Assembly (NCBI RefSeq): GCF_000316115.1 | Contig: NZ_JH993797.1 | Span: 6,235,961-6,299,960 of the forward strand | Direction: 5' to 3' | Length of the DNA stretch: 64,000 bases | From: Leptolyngbya sp. PCC 7375 | Lineage (GTDB): Bacteria > Cyanobacteriota > Cyanobacteriia > Phormidesmidales > Phormidesmidaceae | Shown: positions 42,192 through 51,527 of the stretch, one piece after another | Numbering within the stretch: position 1 is the stretch's first letter | Layout: each line of letters starts with the position of its first letter | Position numbers and translations under genes: made by a program | The notes under the pieces: generated by a model | The model's input: only the letters and a program-made list of their open reading frames with translations | Databases searched by the model: none | What the model was told of the DNA's origin: nothing

Positions 42192-43286
42192 TCATAGCCC
42201 AATGGCTAGGGCACGCTCAGCAAACCAGATGCCGCCAATCATCATCATCAGTATTGAAACTCCATGGCGAAGAAGGGTTACGCTTTGATACTTCTGTAAA
42301 AGATGTAGCCCATAGAAGACGAGTAACACAATGGCCACCTGACCCAGTTCTACGCCTAGATTGAAGCTGGCCAGGGATAATAATAGGTGGCTCTGGCTCT
42401 GGGTGAGGCCCCTTAAAATATTGGCAAACCCGAGGCCATGAATTAGGCCAAAGCCAAATGTTAACCAAGGCCGGTGGCTTATCTGTTTCCGCCACAGATT
42501 TTCGGCGGCTACGTAGACAATCGATAGGGCGATGGCACTTTCTACCAAGACAGTTGGCAAGGTAGCAATATTCAGGACAGCAAGGGTAAGCGTGAGAGAA
42601 TGGGCAATGGTAAAAGCAGTCACAATTTTGAGTAATTGCGATAGATTGCCACCTGGCAAGAGCAAGGCAACTAAAAATAGGATGTGGTCGTAGCCAGTGA
42701 AGATATGTTCTACACCCAGTTTGAGAAAACTCAAAAACTGGTGTTGCCAGGGGATTGTGTCTGCTAGTTCTATTGTGTTGTTTTCAGGGGTGAACACGAT
42801 ATTCCGTGTCCGGTTACCTTGAGTAATGGTGGCTAGAGCCTGGGCCTGTTCATGTTCAGGAAAAAATAAATTATATTGAATGGTGAGTTTTTGGAGGGTT
42901 GTTGGCCACTTATACCTTAATAAGAAGGTGCTATGGGTAATTGTGTCTTCAGGCTGCTGAGCTGTTGTTGAGGTGAGGGTGAATTGTCCTGATTCATCTG
43001 TTTGATTTTTTAAAGTAATGCCATTGCCCAATTGTTGTTCTAGCTGGGTACGATGCTGTTCAATTTCTGATGGCGACAGCGTTTGATTGCCGTCGTCATC
43101 GGCAAAACTGAGCAGTACTGTGGGCATCGTCAACGTGATTTGGGCGTCGGTGTCGGTGACAATGATGTCGGCTACGGTGAGGTCGTTCCAGTGGGCTTGG
43201 GCGGGTGTGATCGCAACATTCCCCAGCCATACACTAGCCAACAAACCAACAATACCGACCTGTAAAAAGCGAACAAACTGTTTCAT
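42192..43286 (-). CDS. HupE/UreJ-like membrane protein with exported N-terminal domain
   Basis: 364 residues. A signal peptide (VGIVGLLASVWLGNVAITPAQA) leads to an exported beta-rich region of about 150 residues that contains a calcium-loop-like DDDGNQTLSPSE. Six to seven membrane helices follow, with the HupE/UreJ_2 hallmarks GVEHIFTGYDHILFLVALL, FTIAHSLTLTLA and FGLIHGLGFA. The His-rich helices suggest metal handling (nickel or cobalt in the family). It lies downstream of the TPR and DUF4331 genes in the same direction, a grouping that suggests one operon. Confidence 0.88.
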   Translation of the reverse strand: MKQFVRFLQVGIVGLLASVWLGNVAITPAQAHWNDLTVADIIVTDTDAQITLTMPTVLLSFADDDGNQTLSPSEIEQHRTQLEQQLGNGITLKNQTDESGQFTLTSTTAQQPEDTITHSTFLLRYKWPTTLQKLTIQYNLFFPEHEQAQALATITQGNRTRNIVFTPENNTIELADTIPWQHQFLSFLKLGVEHIFTGYDHILFLVALLLPGGNLSQLLKIVTAFTIAHSLTLTLAVLNIATLPTVLVESAIALSIVYVAAENLWRKQISHRPWLTFGFGLIHGLGFANILRGLTQSQSHLLLSLASFNLGVELGQVAIVLLVFYGLHLLQKYQSVTLLRHGVSILMMMIGGIWFAERALAIGL

Positions 43287-43399
43287 TTGAACCTCCTAAT
43301 AATTTAAGGCATCAAAAAGCCATAAAAGTCTATGGAGAGGGCTAATTCAATCCCCTCCTGGGAAGGTGCCTGAAAGGCGGGGGGGGGTAACCGCAAACG

Positions 43400-44752
43400 C
43401 TAATCAGCAACCAGCCCCCAAATCTGCTGATCCCGTTCACCAAAGCTGGGATCGACCATCTGGGCAGTCTCAAAATATTGATTCGCCTGAGACCCATTGC
43501 CCAACTGTTGTTCAACTAACCCAGCCCGATAAAAAATCACCGCATTGCGAGTGCCCTGCTCAAGGGTTCTTTGCAATGCTCGTTGAGCATCCTGCCAACG
43601 CCCCAACTGCATGAGCACTCGGGCGTAAGTATCTAAGGTGTCTGCATCCTGACGTATTTTTACGTCAGCTTCCATCAGTGCCAAAGCTTCCGGTAGATCA
43701 GCCGCATCACCTCGGTCCAATAACAGCTGTGCTAAGGCACGACGATGCCCAAAGGTATCTAAGTCTTCATGTTGTCTAAACTGTTCTTCGGCTTGTTGCC
43801 ACAACTGCTGAGCTTTTGCCCGATTGCCCTGGAGACTCGCAACTTGAGCCATGCCTTGAAGCGCAACATGGTCCCACACATGGGGATAGTCTTGGGAGGT
43901 AAACACCTGAGAGTAGAACTTTGTCGCAGCTCGATAATGCCCTTGGCGAGTTTTTAGCTTAGCCATATGGACTAGAGCTAAAGGGTATCGAGGTAAAATG
44001 TCTAGGGCTTCTTGGTAGAGTTTTTGAGCAGTTTGATAATCTCCTCGACTAGCGTAAAAACGCCCCATCAAAGTACGAGTCCAGGCAGAACTTCCTGATT
44101 CCTGCGGTTCTTCCGCGTTGAGGGCGGCTTCAAAGTCTTTAATCGCCAATGCATCCTCTCCTTGGGCCCTATGAACCAGCCCCCGCAGCGTGAGGGAGCC
44201 TAGGGTGGGTATTTGCTGCACCAGATTGTCTGCGATGGCCCTGGCTTTGGTGAGATTGCCCTTGCCTAAGTATGCTGTAATCAAGATAGACTGAGCTGGT
44301 TCAGAATAGGCTTGAGTGGCAAGCACCTGGTTCGCTAGAAGAATAGCGCGGTCGAAGTCATGCTGAGCTTCGGCGACTTTGGCTTGAACAATTTGCGCCC
44401 CTTCGTTGTTAAACGTCAGCTTTTGTAGAGATTGTTGAGCCGCTTGGTCAGCAAGAAGATACCAGTTGGCATCACCAGTGGCACGAGCCAGTTTTAAGTA
44501 AGTGCTAGCGAGGGCCGCTTGACTAAGACCGTCTTCTGGAGTTTGGCGGATGCGATTTTTATAGAAGGTAATCTCCTGTTCGAGTTGGCCAGTGATGTCG
44601 GTTTGGTTTGGAGGCGAGAAAGAGTAGTCGTAGGGGCTGGTGTTGAGGAGAGGTTTGAGTTGATGGACGGTAGTGGCAATCAGGAGTATGCCAATGCCCC
44701 ACAGCAGCTGTCGACGACGCTGGGTAAAACGAAGATTGAGAGGTAATAACAT
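43400..44752 (-). CDS. TPR-repeat protein with N-terminal membrane anchor
   Basis: About 450 residues. One hydrophobic helix (LLWGIGILLIATTVHQL) near the N-terminus anchors it, then roughly ten tetratricopeptide repeats extend to the end (for example GDYQTAQKLYQEALDILPRY, AQRALQRTLEQGTRN). I use the ATG at 44752 because the upstream extension to 44851 is encoded by a GGGCGCAT palindrome (44772-44793) and a hairpin. Neighbouring HupE-like and DUF4331 genes suggest a shared, unknown function. A run of nine G bases lies just past its stop (43379-43387). Confidence 0.83.
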   Translation of the reverse strand: MLLPLNLRFTQRRRQLLWGIGILLIATTVHQLKPLLNTSPYDYSFSPPNQTDITGQLEQEITFYKNRIRQTPEDGLSQAALASTYLKLARATGDANWYLLADQAAQQSLQKLTFNNEGAQIVQAKVAEAQHDFDRAILLANQVLATQAYSEPAQSILITAYLGKGNLTKARAIADNLVQQIPTLGSLTLRGLVHRAQGEDALAIKDFEAALNAEEPQESGSSAWTRTLMGRFYASRGDYQTAQKLYQEALDILPRYPLALVHMAKLKTRQGHYRAATKFYSQVFTSQDYPHVWDHVALQGMAQVASLQGNRAKAQQLWQQAEEQFRQHEDLDTFGHRRALAQLLLDRGDAADLPEALALMEADVKIRQDADTLDTYARVLMQLGRWQDAQRALQRTLEQGTRNAVIFYRAGLVEQQLGNGSQANQYFETAQMVDPSFGERDQQIWGLVAD

Positions 44753-44771
44753 GGGTTTATGTTGTTGCGTA

Positions 44772-44793
44772 AGGGCGCATGGCCATGCGCCCT
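44772..44793. repeat. 22-bp perfect palindrome of the GGGCGCAT repeat family
   Basis: AGGGCGCATGG CCATGCGCCCT is perfectly self-complementary. It is related to the copies at 24334-24417 and lies just upstream of the TPR gene start. Confidence 0.75.
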
Positions 44794-44823
44794 GCTGAAT
44801 TAGGAAATTGTTAATCCTCTTTG

Positions 44824-44860
44824 ACGTCCCTCTTGCTAGCAAAGATAGCAAGAGGGACGT
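44824..44860 (-). terminator. 15-bp perfect hairpin between DUF4331 and TPR genes
   Basis: ACGTCCCTCTTGCTA (44824-44838) pairs without mismatch with 44846-44860 across seven bases. No T tract follows on the minus strand, so it may stabilise or process the DUF4331 transcript rather than end it. Confidence 0.6.
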
Positions 44861-44870
44861 TGGGGGCGGG

Positions 44871-46121
44871 CTAATTAGGCAATGCCAAGTAAGGAAACGT
44901 ATGCTCTAATGGCTGATGTCCCTGGGCCGGATTTCCAGGAGTGCCGTCATAGGAAACATTGTCGGTTGTGATTGCTCCATTAGACAGAACACTCAGCGTG
45001 ATATCAATGACATCATCCTCTAACATGCGTCCGCGCACAGGGCTACCTGCAGTATTTAGATCATTGGCATAGCCACTGGGACCGCTGGTGTCGATGCGCA
45101 TAACGTCGGGTAAGAAGGCTCCTAATAACGCATTAGCACGTTCTTCACTATTGCCTAGGGCCAGCAAGGTTTTCTTAGCTTCACCCACAATGGGGCCAGC
45201 AATATCGGCGGCGGGTTGTTCACCTGCTAACGCGGCGGCTTCGAAGTCAGGGCCAACACTATTTAGAGCATTTAGGAAATCGTTGGTAATCACTAACCCT
45301 TCGTTAATACCAGGGCGGGCCAGGCGTTCAACTTGGACATAGTTGCCACTGGCATCAGGGGTGGAAATCGTCGTCCAGACATCAAAAACATCGGCACTTG
45401 TGGAGCCTCGTAAGACCTTTTTCGGGATACGCACAGCGATAGTATTGACATTGTATCCAGCAGCAAAGTCAACCGCTTCATTGGCACTGCGGAAACCAAC
45501 AGCAGGGCCAATGCCAGCCGCTCCAGCACGGACACGGAAGAATTGCTCTACATCAAAGAAGAAAGGATCTTCTCGTAATCCGGCAAAGACAGTCAGACGC
45601 TCGCCACCTAATTTAACATTGTTGATATTGGGTGAGGAATCGAACAAAGAGGTTGTGACAGCTTTCCGAACTCTGGTTTTACCGTCTCTGATAGTCGTGA
45701 CGGTAACCTCCTGTTCTTGGTTTTCATTGGGAGGACCAAACTCGAAGCGCAGCGTTAGATCCGGCTGACCAGCAACCTTGGCATCTTTATTGGCAACAGA
45801 GTCAATATGAAATTCATAGCGAGCATTGGTGCTGAAATAATATTGTTGTCGCGCTAGAGAGCGAGGATTGGTATTCATCATGAGGATGAGGTCATCTTCA
45901 GATGCATTAGGATTTTGATCTTTTTCTCTAAATGCATAAACGTCAGTAATGTTGAGGTTACGACCTTTAACATCTACTTCTCCATCATCGTGGTCAGACG
46001 CGTTAATTAATGTTGCGGCTCCCCCTAAGGTTAGGGTGGTGGCTAGGAACACTCCGCTGAGTTTTAGCCAAGTTTGGTGCTTAGACAGTTGACCTAGAGT
46101 GTTTTGTAAAGACTTCAGCAT
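44871..46121 (-). CDS. Exported DUF4331 protein
   Basis: 416 residues with a signal sequence (SGVFLATTLTLGGAATLI). SDHDDGEVDVKGRNLNITDV YAF, LILMMNTNPRSL and the closing segment on GRMLEDDVIDITLSVL are DUF4331 features. The family is found in many bacteria next to TPR proteins, HupE-like proteins and ECF sigma factors; its function is unknown. Divergent from the ECF sigma gene, with 393 bases between them. Confidence 0.9.
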   Translation of the reverse strand: MLKSLQNTLGQLSKHQTWLKLSGVFLATTLTLGGAATLINASDHDDGEVDVKGRNLNITDVYAFREKDQNPNASEDDLILMMNTNPRSLARQQYYFSTNARYEFHIDSVANKDAKVAGQPDLTLRFEFGPPNENQEQEVTVTTIRDGKTRVRKAVTTSLFDSSPNINNVKLGGERLTVFAGLREDPFFFDVEQFFRVRAGAAGIGPAVGFRSANEAVDFAAGYNVNTIAVRIPKKVLRGSTSADVFDVWTTISTPDASGNYVQVERLARPGINEGLVITNDFLNALNSVGPDFEAAALAGEQPAADIAGPIVGEAKKTLLALGNSEERANALLGAFLPDVMRIDTSGPSGYANDLNTAGSPVRGRMLEDDVIDITLSVLSNGAITTDNVSYDGTPGNPAQGHQPLEHTFPYLALPN

Positions 46122-46514
46122 GGTTCAATTTCTCCTTTTGGGAAATGAATAGAATGGGGTTTTCGTTAAACCACGGCCAAAGCTGGTGTTTTCTCTACTG
46201 AAAACTTACAATTCTGGACGTGGGCAAATTGCACGCATTTCAAAGCAGACCCGGTTGCTAGGGAGCATAGGCCATGACAACATATAAAAATCGTCAATAT
46301 TGTCGGAGCAGAGGTTTTCTGCCCTATTTGTAAGCAATGATTTTGTGCAATCTGAAAAGGTATACGCCAGGCTTGGCGGATTGGATCTCTCGGTTTCAAA
46401 AAAAAGGTGAGCGTTGCTGAGCTGAACTATGATTTCATCTGTCAAATCTAGGCTGTGGGCAAGTTTTACAGATTGATTCATCCTCTAAATTCGCAACGGC
46501 AAAAGTTGAAATAA
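46122..46514. promoter_or_regulatory. Divergent promoter region, DUF4331 operon and ECF sigma gene
   Basis: No credible coding frame. It must hold promoters for both divergent units; an ECF-dependent promoter would be expected here, but I could not identify one by eye. Confidence 0.4.
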
Positions 46515-47072
46515 ATGGCAAAACTGCAATCTAAGGATGAAACCGAACTGATTAGCCGCATGGTGCAAGGAGACCAGGCGGCACTCAGTCAGCTTTATGA
46601 TCGCTACGCCCGAGTCATGTATTCGTTGGCCTTCAAAATACTTGGCTCTGTGGAAGAAGCGGAGGAAGTTGTCCTGGATGTCTTTGCCAAGGCTTGGCGA
46701 ACGGCTGCTCGCTATGATTCCAGTCGCAGCCGTGTGGATTCTTGGTTATTTTTAATGACCCGCAGTCGGTCGTTGGACCGGTTACGGCAGCGGCAACGGC
46801 AGACTAAGGTCGTCGAAGCGGCTACGAAGACGGTCGAGACGAGTGCTTCTGATAGGCCGGATGAAGCTCTGATGGTTGCTGAGCGCCGGACAGTCGTGAT
46901 GCAGGCCCTGGGTGAGCTGCCAGACGAACAGCGCCTAGTGATTGAGTTGGCCTATTACCAGGGCTATAGTCAATCGGAAATTGCCAAACGAACCGGTCTG
47001 GCCTTAGGCACGGTCAAAACGCGGATTCGGTTGGGATTGCGCAAACTAAAACAGGCTTTGGGAACAGGTTAA
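46515..47072 (+). CDS. ECF-type RNA polymerase sigma factor
   Basis: 185 residues. Region 2 is ALSQLYDRYARVMYSLAFKI through VFAKAWRTAARYDSSRSRV and WLFLMTRSRSLDRLR; region 4 is LPDEQRLVIELAYYQGYSQS and EIAKRTGLALGTVKTRIRLG. There is no region 1.1 or 3, hence ECF class. Two ChrR-type cupin anti-sigma genes follow on the same strand, the arrangement of the RpoE-ChrR type systems that answer to singlet oxygen or peroxides. The divergent DUF4331-TPR-HupE genes are likely targets. Confidence 0.94.
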   Translation: MAKLQSKDETELISRMVQGDQAALSQLYDRYARVMYSLAFKILGSVEEAEEVVLDVFAKAWRTAARYDSSRSRVDSWLFLMTRSRSLDRLRQRQRQTKVVEAATKTVETSASDRPDEALMVAERRTVVMQALGELPDEQRLVIELAYYQGYSQSEIAKRTGLALGTVKTRIRLGLRKLKQALGTG

Positions 47073-47164
47073 AAAATATGAGATCCAAGCTGGGATGGCT
47101 AGCGTATACCTATATAGCTATCCTCTAATCCTATAGGTTTCAAATGCCGAGTTAGTATAAGAAC

Positions 47165-47773
47165 ATGACATCTCCTGAGCGCTATCACAATGCCGATGCA
47201 GCTGCCCTCTATGCCCTTGATGCACTAGAGGCAGATGAGCGTAGGCAATTTGAGCAGGCGCTATTGGATAGCGTAGAGCTGGAGCAGGAGGTGCGTGAGT
47301 GTGAAGAGGTGGCGGCTAATTTGGCCTATGGTGCCTCACCTGTGCCGATGGCAGCAGATTTAAAGGATCGCTTATCTCAACGGATCGCTCAGGAGTCTAT
47401 CGGGCCGAGTTCAGATTTAGTGGAGTTGCTAGATTTGCCGATTGCTGAGCTGAAGCACCAGGCGGCTGAGTTAGACTGGGCGTTGATGCCTGGCAACTCG
47501 GGGGCAGAAATTGCCATGTGGCGAGTTGATGATTGCGATCGCGAAGTTGCCTTTTTTGTACGCAAAGCCACAGGCGGGTTATTTCCTAACCATGCCCATG
47601 CTAGTGGCGAAACGGTGCTGGTGTTGGACGGAGATTTTGTTGTTGACCACCAGGTATATCGGTCAGGGGAATGTGTATCGTCTCCTGGTAATACAAGCCA
47701 TCAGCCAAAAACGTTGAACGGTTGCCTATTATTCTGTGTGTCTTCCATGGACGATGACATTTTGGAGTCTTAA
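47165..47773 (+). CDS. ChrR-type anti-sigma factor with C-terminal cupin (copy 1)
   Basis: 202 residues. Residues 1-75 (NADAAALYALDALEADERRQ, VRECEEVAANLAYG) form an anti-sigma helical domain. Residues about 105-200 form a cupin with the metal-ligand pattern GGLFPNHAHASGETVLVLDGDF (His-x-His-x4-Glu) and a later His in NTSHQPKTL. In ChrR systems the metal cupin senses the stress and the N-terminal domain holds the sigma factor. Closely related to the next gene, so a tandem duplication. Confidence 0.88.
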   Translation: MTSPERYHNADAAALYALDALEADERRQFEQALLDSVELEQEVRECEEVAANLAYGASPVPMAADLKDRLSQRIAQESIGPSSDLVELLDLPIAELKHQAAELDWALMPGNSGAEIAMWRVDDCDREVAFFVRKATGGLFPNHAHASGETVLVLDGDFVVDHQVYRSGECVSSPGNTSHQPKTLNGCLLFCVSSMDDDILES

Positions 47774-47971
47774 GAATAAAGATTTTTTAAGATGATCACC
47801 CCAATTCCGTAGGGGCGAACGGCTATGCGCCCGTCAGCCTATATGCAAGCTCTCAACCCTGCCCAGTTCGTTTTTTATTGTACGTAGTCTTAAGCTTTGA
47901 AGCGACAGCAGAGCGCTGTTAGCATTCGTGTCACCACACTAGTTCTTAATTAACCGAGCTAACATGAAGCC

Positions 47972-48580
47972 ATGAACCCTCCTGAGTCCTACTCAAATGC
48001 CGATGCAGCCGCCCTCTATGCCCTTGATGCGCTAGAGGCAGACGAGCGTGCCCAGTTTGAGCAGGATTTGTTAGACAGTACAGAGTTAGAGCAGGCAGTT
48101 CGTGAGTTTGAAGAGACAGCAGCGACATTGGCCTATGCGGCCAAGCCGATGCCAATGACGGTGGATCTAAAGGAGCGCCTATGGCAACGGATCGCTGCTC
48201 AGCCTGTGGGAGCGAGCTCAGAATTGTTGCAGCTGTTGGATGTGCCCATTAATCAGCTAAAACAAAAGGCAGCTGAGTTAAGCTGGTCTCTGGTACCTGG
48301 TAAGTCGGGTGTGGAAGTGGCCCCCTGGCAAACAGAAGAAACCTCTCGTGAAGCAGCCTTTTTTGCAAGAAAGATTGGTGCTGGCCTGTTTCCGAATCAT
48401 TATCATGCCAGTGGAGAGACCGTACTGGTATTGGATGGGGACTTTGTAGTAGATGGTCAGGTATACCATCCAGGTGAACAAGTTTCTGCACCTGGTAAGA
48501 CGAGCCATCAGCCGAAATCGCTGACAGGTTGTTTGTTATTATGCGTGTCGTCGATGGACGATGACATTTTAGATGTTTAA
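47972..48580 (+). CDS. ChrR-type anti-sigma factor with C-terminal cupin (copy 2)
   Basis: 202 residues, the same length as copy 1 and similar along its whole length: shared blocks are NADAAALYALDALEADER, the metal motif with His-x-His-x4-Glu (NHYHASGETVLVLDGDF) and CVSSMDDDILD at the end. Both keep the metal residues, so neither is obviously dead. About 200 bases separate the copies and contain a decayed GGGCGCAT repeat (near 47812-47835). Confidence 0.87.
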   Translation: MNPPESYSNADAAALYALDALEADERAQFEQDLLDSTELEQAVREFEETAATLAYAAKPMPMTVDLKERLWQRIAAQPVGASSELLQLLDVPINQLKQKAAELSWSLVPGKSGVEVAPWQTEETSREAAFFARKIGAGLFPNHYHASGETVLVLDGDFVVDGQVYHPGEQVSAPGKTSHQPKSLTGCLLLCVSSMDDDILDV

Positions 48581-48792
48581 AGGCTCTCCATGTTTCTCAG
48601 GGCCTAAATTCTATTTGGGCATTGCTGAGTAACGCTACACACTATAAACACTCTAAATGGATTTCTATGGCAAAAAAACATTTCCTCTGGTTCTCCAATG
48701 GAAAAACTGAGGAGAATTCTTTTCTGAGATTCGTCCTGCTTGTCCTTTTGTAGAAGTATCACGGTTTATTAAAGAAGATTGGTTGGTGGAAA

Positions 48793-49380
48793 ATGAAGCA
48801 GATTGCGTCGTTATGTGAAAGAGAGATGACTCAATGGATTTTCACCGCCCGCCAACGCTTTATTTCATCCCAAACTCAAGACTGGCATAGCTACATTAAG
48901 TTTTCTGGCTTCACCCACATCACTGAAGTTGTCACCCTTGACTATATTCTCTGTCCTGATCTGATCGATGATCTTATGGATGAAGACTGGTCTTACAATG
49001 TCCAAGCAGATTGTCGCATTACCTGGTTCACTAATCTCGCTTACCTCCGCCAACGCATTCGCTGGCGTATAGGACAAGATCAGCTACTGGCTATCCTTGA
49101 GCAGCCAACCCACATCCACGCAGTACCCCCAAAATTTGAATTCTGTGGTTTTGACATTGTCGATGATGCGGATGGTAATAGCGTTTTGACCAACTGCGGG
49201 CAATTTTCAGATCGAGATGCTGGTTTTATCCCCTCAGATGTTAATCAATTTGGACTGTTATCAAACCTGGACCATGCAAATGCGGTCGCTGCTCAGCTTC
49301 GTTTATCATTTCCAGATGATCCCCATTGTCGCAACTGTCGCGTTTGGCAAATTGCCCGTGATCTAGAGCCTGATGACTGA
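48793..49380 (+). CDS. Unknown soluble protein with C-terminal CxxC
   Basis: 195 residues. The first part (ITEVVTLDYILCPDLIDDLM, DEDWSYNVQADCRITWFTNL) is rich in aromatic and acidic residues. The end, FPDDPHCRNCRVWQIARDLE, carries a C-x2-C pair. I recognise no family. No signal peptide. It stands alone between the anti-sigma pair and an IS. Confidence 0.65.
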   Translation: MKQIASLCEREMTQWIFTARQRFISSQTQDWHSYIKFSGFTHITEVVTLDYILCPDLIDDLMDEDWSYNVQADCRITWFTNLAYLRQRIRWRIGQDQLLAILEQPTHIHAVPPKFEFCGFDIVDDADGNSVLTNCGQFSDRDAGFIPSDVNQFGLLSNLDHANAVAAQLRLSFPDDPHCRNCRVWQIARDLEPDD

Positions 49381-49492
49381 TGGCCTATTCTGTGGAACAT
49401 TAGCCGACATCCCGAAGGGATTGCCCCTACAGATGGGTTGATCGGGTTATTTGCGATCGCAACTCTGCAACCAAAGATTGCTACCTGTGCAA

Positions 49493-50797
49493 TTACTTTA
49501 CGGGATGAGGTACCAACTTAAAATTGAGCTTCCCGGTCCTGAACCAATGGATAGCTTCTTGATTCGAAACAAGCGCTGTTAAAGCAGCCAAGGCAACTGA
49601 CCCCGTTTTAGACCAACTCATCCCATTGTGTTTTTGTCGTGAGGAGACCAATAAATCATTCGCCTTTTCACCTCGGTTGCTGGAATTTCTCAATCCCAGC
49701 TGTTTACGCACACAATAACAAGGAATGTGAGGTTTGTTCCGACGCAGATAGCCTTGGAGTTTATCGATAGCGGTTGTATCTTTGAGATGGTCTGGGTCAA
49801 TGAACTCAAGGTAAACCAAAGCTGCATCGACTAATCCATGCCAGAGCAGGGCTGCCAGGTGAGTCAAGTGTGTATTACGCAGACGTCTACCCTGACAGGC
49901 AAGACTAAGCAGTTGTTTACATTTCTCATGGAGATGATACCAGTCCAAGATCAACTGTAGTGCAGACACCCCAGCAAAGGTGGTCAGAATCGCGCCATGC
50001 AAGCTACGCTGACCATCGGCAAAGAATACGATAGGGCCTTGAAGGAGGTCATTATGGAGTAAAAAGGCCAACAACATCGTTATCATGACCTGCAAGCCAC
50101 GGGCATTCAAGCGATAGCTACCGAGTTGATTTTCGATATGGACCACTGTTTGATAGGCATACTTGCGTGAGGTGGGTGTCTCGGGAACACTGGCGGGTCG
50201 TTGATCACTCTGACGTTTCACCCCGACATCATCCATCGAAATGTTGAGGCTATGGTGTGGGTCTTCATAAGAGATGGGATTGGCCGTCATCTGTTGGCGA
50301 ATCAACTCGGTTTTGCCACATTGCTTGATGACAGCCGATACAGTGTCTGGAGCTAGATGAACAGATTCACTCTCATTGGCAGAGGTAACAACAGCCGCAG
50401 GCAGTGTGTTGTCGATGACACCATGGGTTTTCAGGATGGCGTCACTAGTCTGAGTCAAGTGATTGAGCACACGAGTGCCTTCTCGTTCACTACTGTCTTG
50501 CATCGTTCTTGACGGGGTTCCTCCGGTCACTTGATGACGGATTCGATTGAGCCAAGCACTCGTTTTCCGATATGACTCAACTGTACTCCTATGGGTGTAG
50601 GCAATCTCCTTAAAGCCCACCGTGCGATACCAGCTTTTGCCGGGTAGGGATCCATATAGTGTGTTGACTCGGTTCGATGGTTGATTCCCAGAAGATTCAA
50701 CGGCTGTATACGACATAAACTCAAAGCGACCGATTTCCCCATCCACCCGATACGGGCTCTTGGTTATTTCCCAAATCCCTGCGGTTGATGCCGTTTT
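49493..50797 (-). CDS. Transposase, likely made by frameshift from the upstream frame
   Basis: The open frame from 50746 gives 417 residues, but it continues upstream without a stop (TASTAGIWEITKSPYRVDGE) to an A8 run at about 50799-50806, where it meets the end of the frame starting at 51018. ILDWYHLHEKCKQLL, SNRGEKANDLLVSSRQKHNG and MSWSKTGSVALAALTAL resemble ISLre2/ISKra4-type transposases. A minus-one shift on the A run would fuse both frames into a protein of about 500 residues. Confidence 0.8.
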   Translation of the reverse strand, partial: KTASTAGIWEITKSPYRVDGEIGRFEFMSYTAVESSGNQPSNRVNTLYGSLPGKSWYRTVGFKEIAYTHRSTVESYRKTSAWLNRIRHQVTGGTPSRTMQDSSEREGTRVLNHLTQTSDAILKTHGVIDNTLPAAVVTSANESESVHLAPDTVSAVIKQCGKTELIRQQMTANPISYEDPHHSLNISMDDVGVKRQSDQRPASVPETPTSRKYAYQTVVHIENQLGSYRLNARGLQVMITMLLAFLLHNDLLQGPIVFFADGQRSLHGAILTTFAGVSALQLILDWYHLHEKCKQLLSLACQGRRLRNTHLTHLAALLWHGLVDAALVYLEFIDPDHLKDTTAIDKLQGYLRRNKPHIPCYCVRKQLGLRNSSNRGEKANDLLVSSRQKHNGMSWSKTGSVALAALTALVSNQEAIHWFRTGKLNFKLVPHPVK

Positions 50798-51018
50798 CGT
50801 TTTTTTTGAGAGAGTGTTTCAAGGTGATGAGCCAATGCTGAGCGTAATGCTGGATAATTCGTACTTAACAAGGCTTGTTCACACGCATCAATGCTAGTAG
50901 CGGCCTCTGGGCTTATATTAAACTCAAACACACCGGTCTCTATTTCTTCGGGACCAGAACTAATGGCCTCATCGCTTTCTACGATTTCAATATTGACTTT
51001 GATTTTGTAGTTCCCCAT
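50764..51018 (-). CDS. Small upstream frame of the IS (orfA)
   Basis: 84 residues, starting MGNYKIKVNIEIVESDEAIS and ending soon after Gln-Lys-Lys-Arg-Lys-Arg. It occupies the 5' end of the IS and overlaps the transposase frame by an A8 run (C followed by eight A). It is probably the N-terminal part of the fused transposase rather than a separate protein. Confidence 0.75.
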   Translation of the reverse strand: MGNYKIKVNIEIVESDEAISSGPEEIETGVFEFNISPEAATSIDACEQALLSTNYPALRSALAHHLETLSQKKRKRHQPQGFGK

Positions 51019-51153
51019 GGCCTCAACCCCATGTCGTCTGATGATCTCTAGGATAGGTGAGCAACTTCCAAAAATCGACTGGCTAGAACCCTATCTCAAG
51101 TAGGGCAGTGGTTTTAGTCTTAAGCTATTTGAATTGCACAGGTAGAAAGATTG

Positions 51154-51527
51154 TGGACTTAGAATTCCAATGATCGGCACTCTGACAGATTTACCAAAGT
51201 TAAAAGAGAGTTCGAACAATGGCGAAGCCGAACATTGATGGCCAAAAAACAACCCCCATGCTATCTGAATCGAATCGCACGAGGGTTCAGTTTGTCTATA
51301 ACGATAGCGGTTTTTTCCCTGAACCGTTATGTCTATTTCACCTTACGGACAAGCGCTACGCTTTTAACACTAGACGTGAAATACTAGCAATTTGTCATAA
51401 GTTTCACCGTACAAAGTGCTTAGTCTGTATTAGTAACTTAAGTGTTGTACTCTGCCGAGATAAAAATCATCAGACTGAGTCTATGGTAAAACGGTAGGCA
51501 GTTTCAGGGTCTTGCCCCATCAGGTTC
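51154..51527. other. Gene-free stretch between two transposon units
   Basis: A 92-codon frame at 51219-51497 has no protein-like pattern. The segment probably includes the left end of the IS701-type element, but I could not recognise its terminal repeat. Confidence 0.4.

Larger units (their letters stand above)
49481..51145. mobile_element. Insertion sequence, 1665 bp, 8-bp target duplication (ISKra4/ISLre2-like)
   Basis: The terminal repeat CTACCTGTGCAATT at 49481 is inverted at the right end (AATTGCACAGGTAG, ending 51145). The 8-bp direct repeat AAAGATTG flanks it at 49473-49480 and 51146-51153. It holds a small upstream frame and a large transposase frame on the minus strand, joined by an A8 run. 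Confidence 0.9.

Noticed and set aside
43379..43387. Run of nine G as a phase-variable tract
   Set aside because: It lies between convergent or codirectional genes outside any coding region and has no evident promoter role.
51219..51497. 92-residue frame between the IS and the IS701 fragment
   Set aside because: No protein-like pattern, composition typical of noncoding DNA, and a position at the edge of mobile elements.
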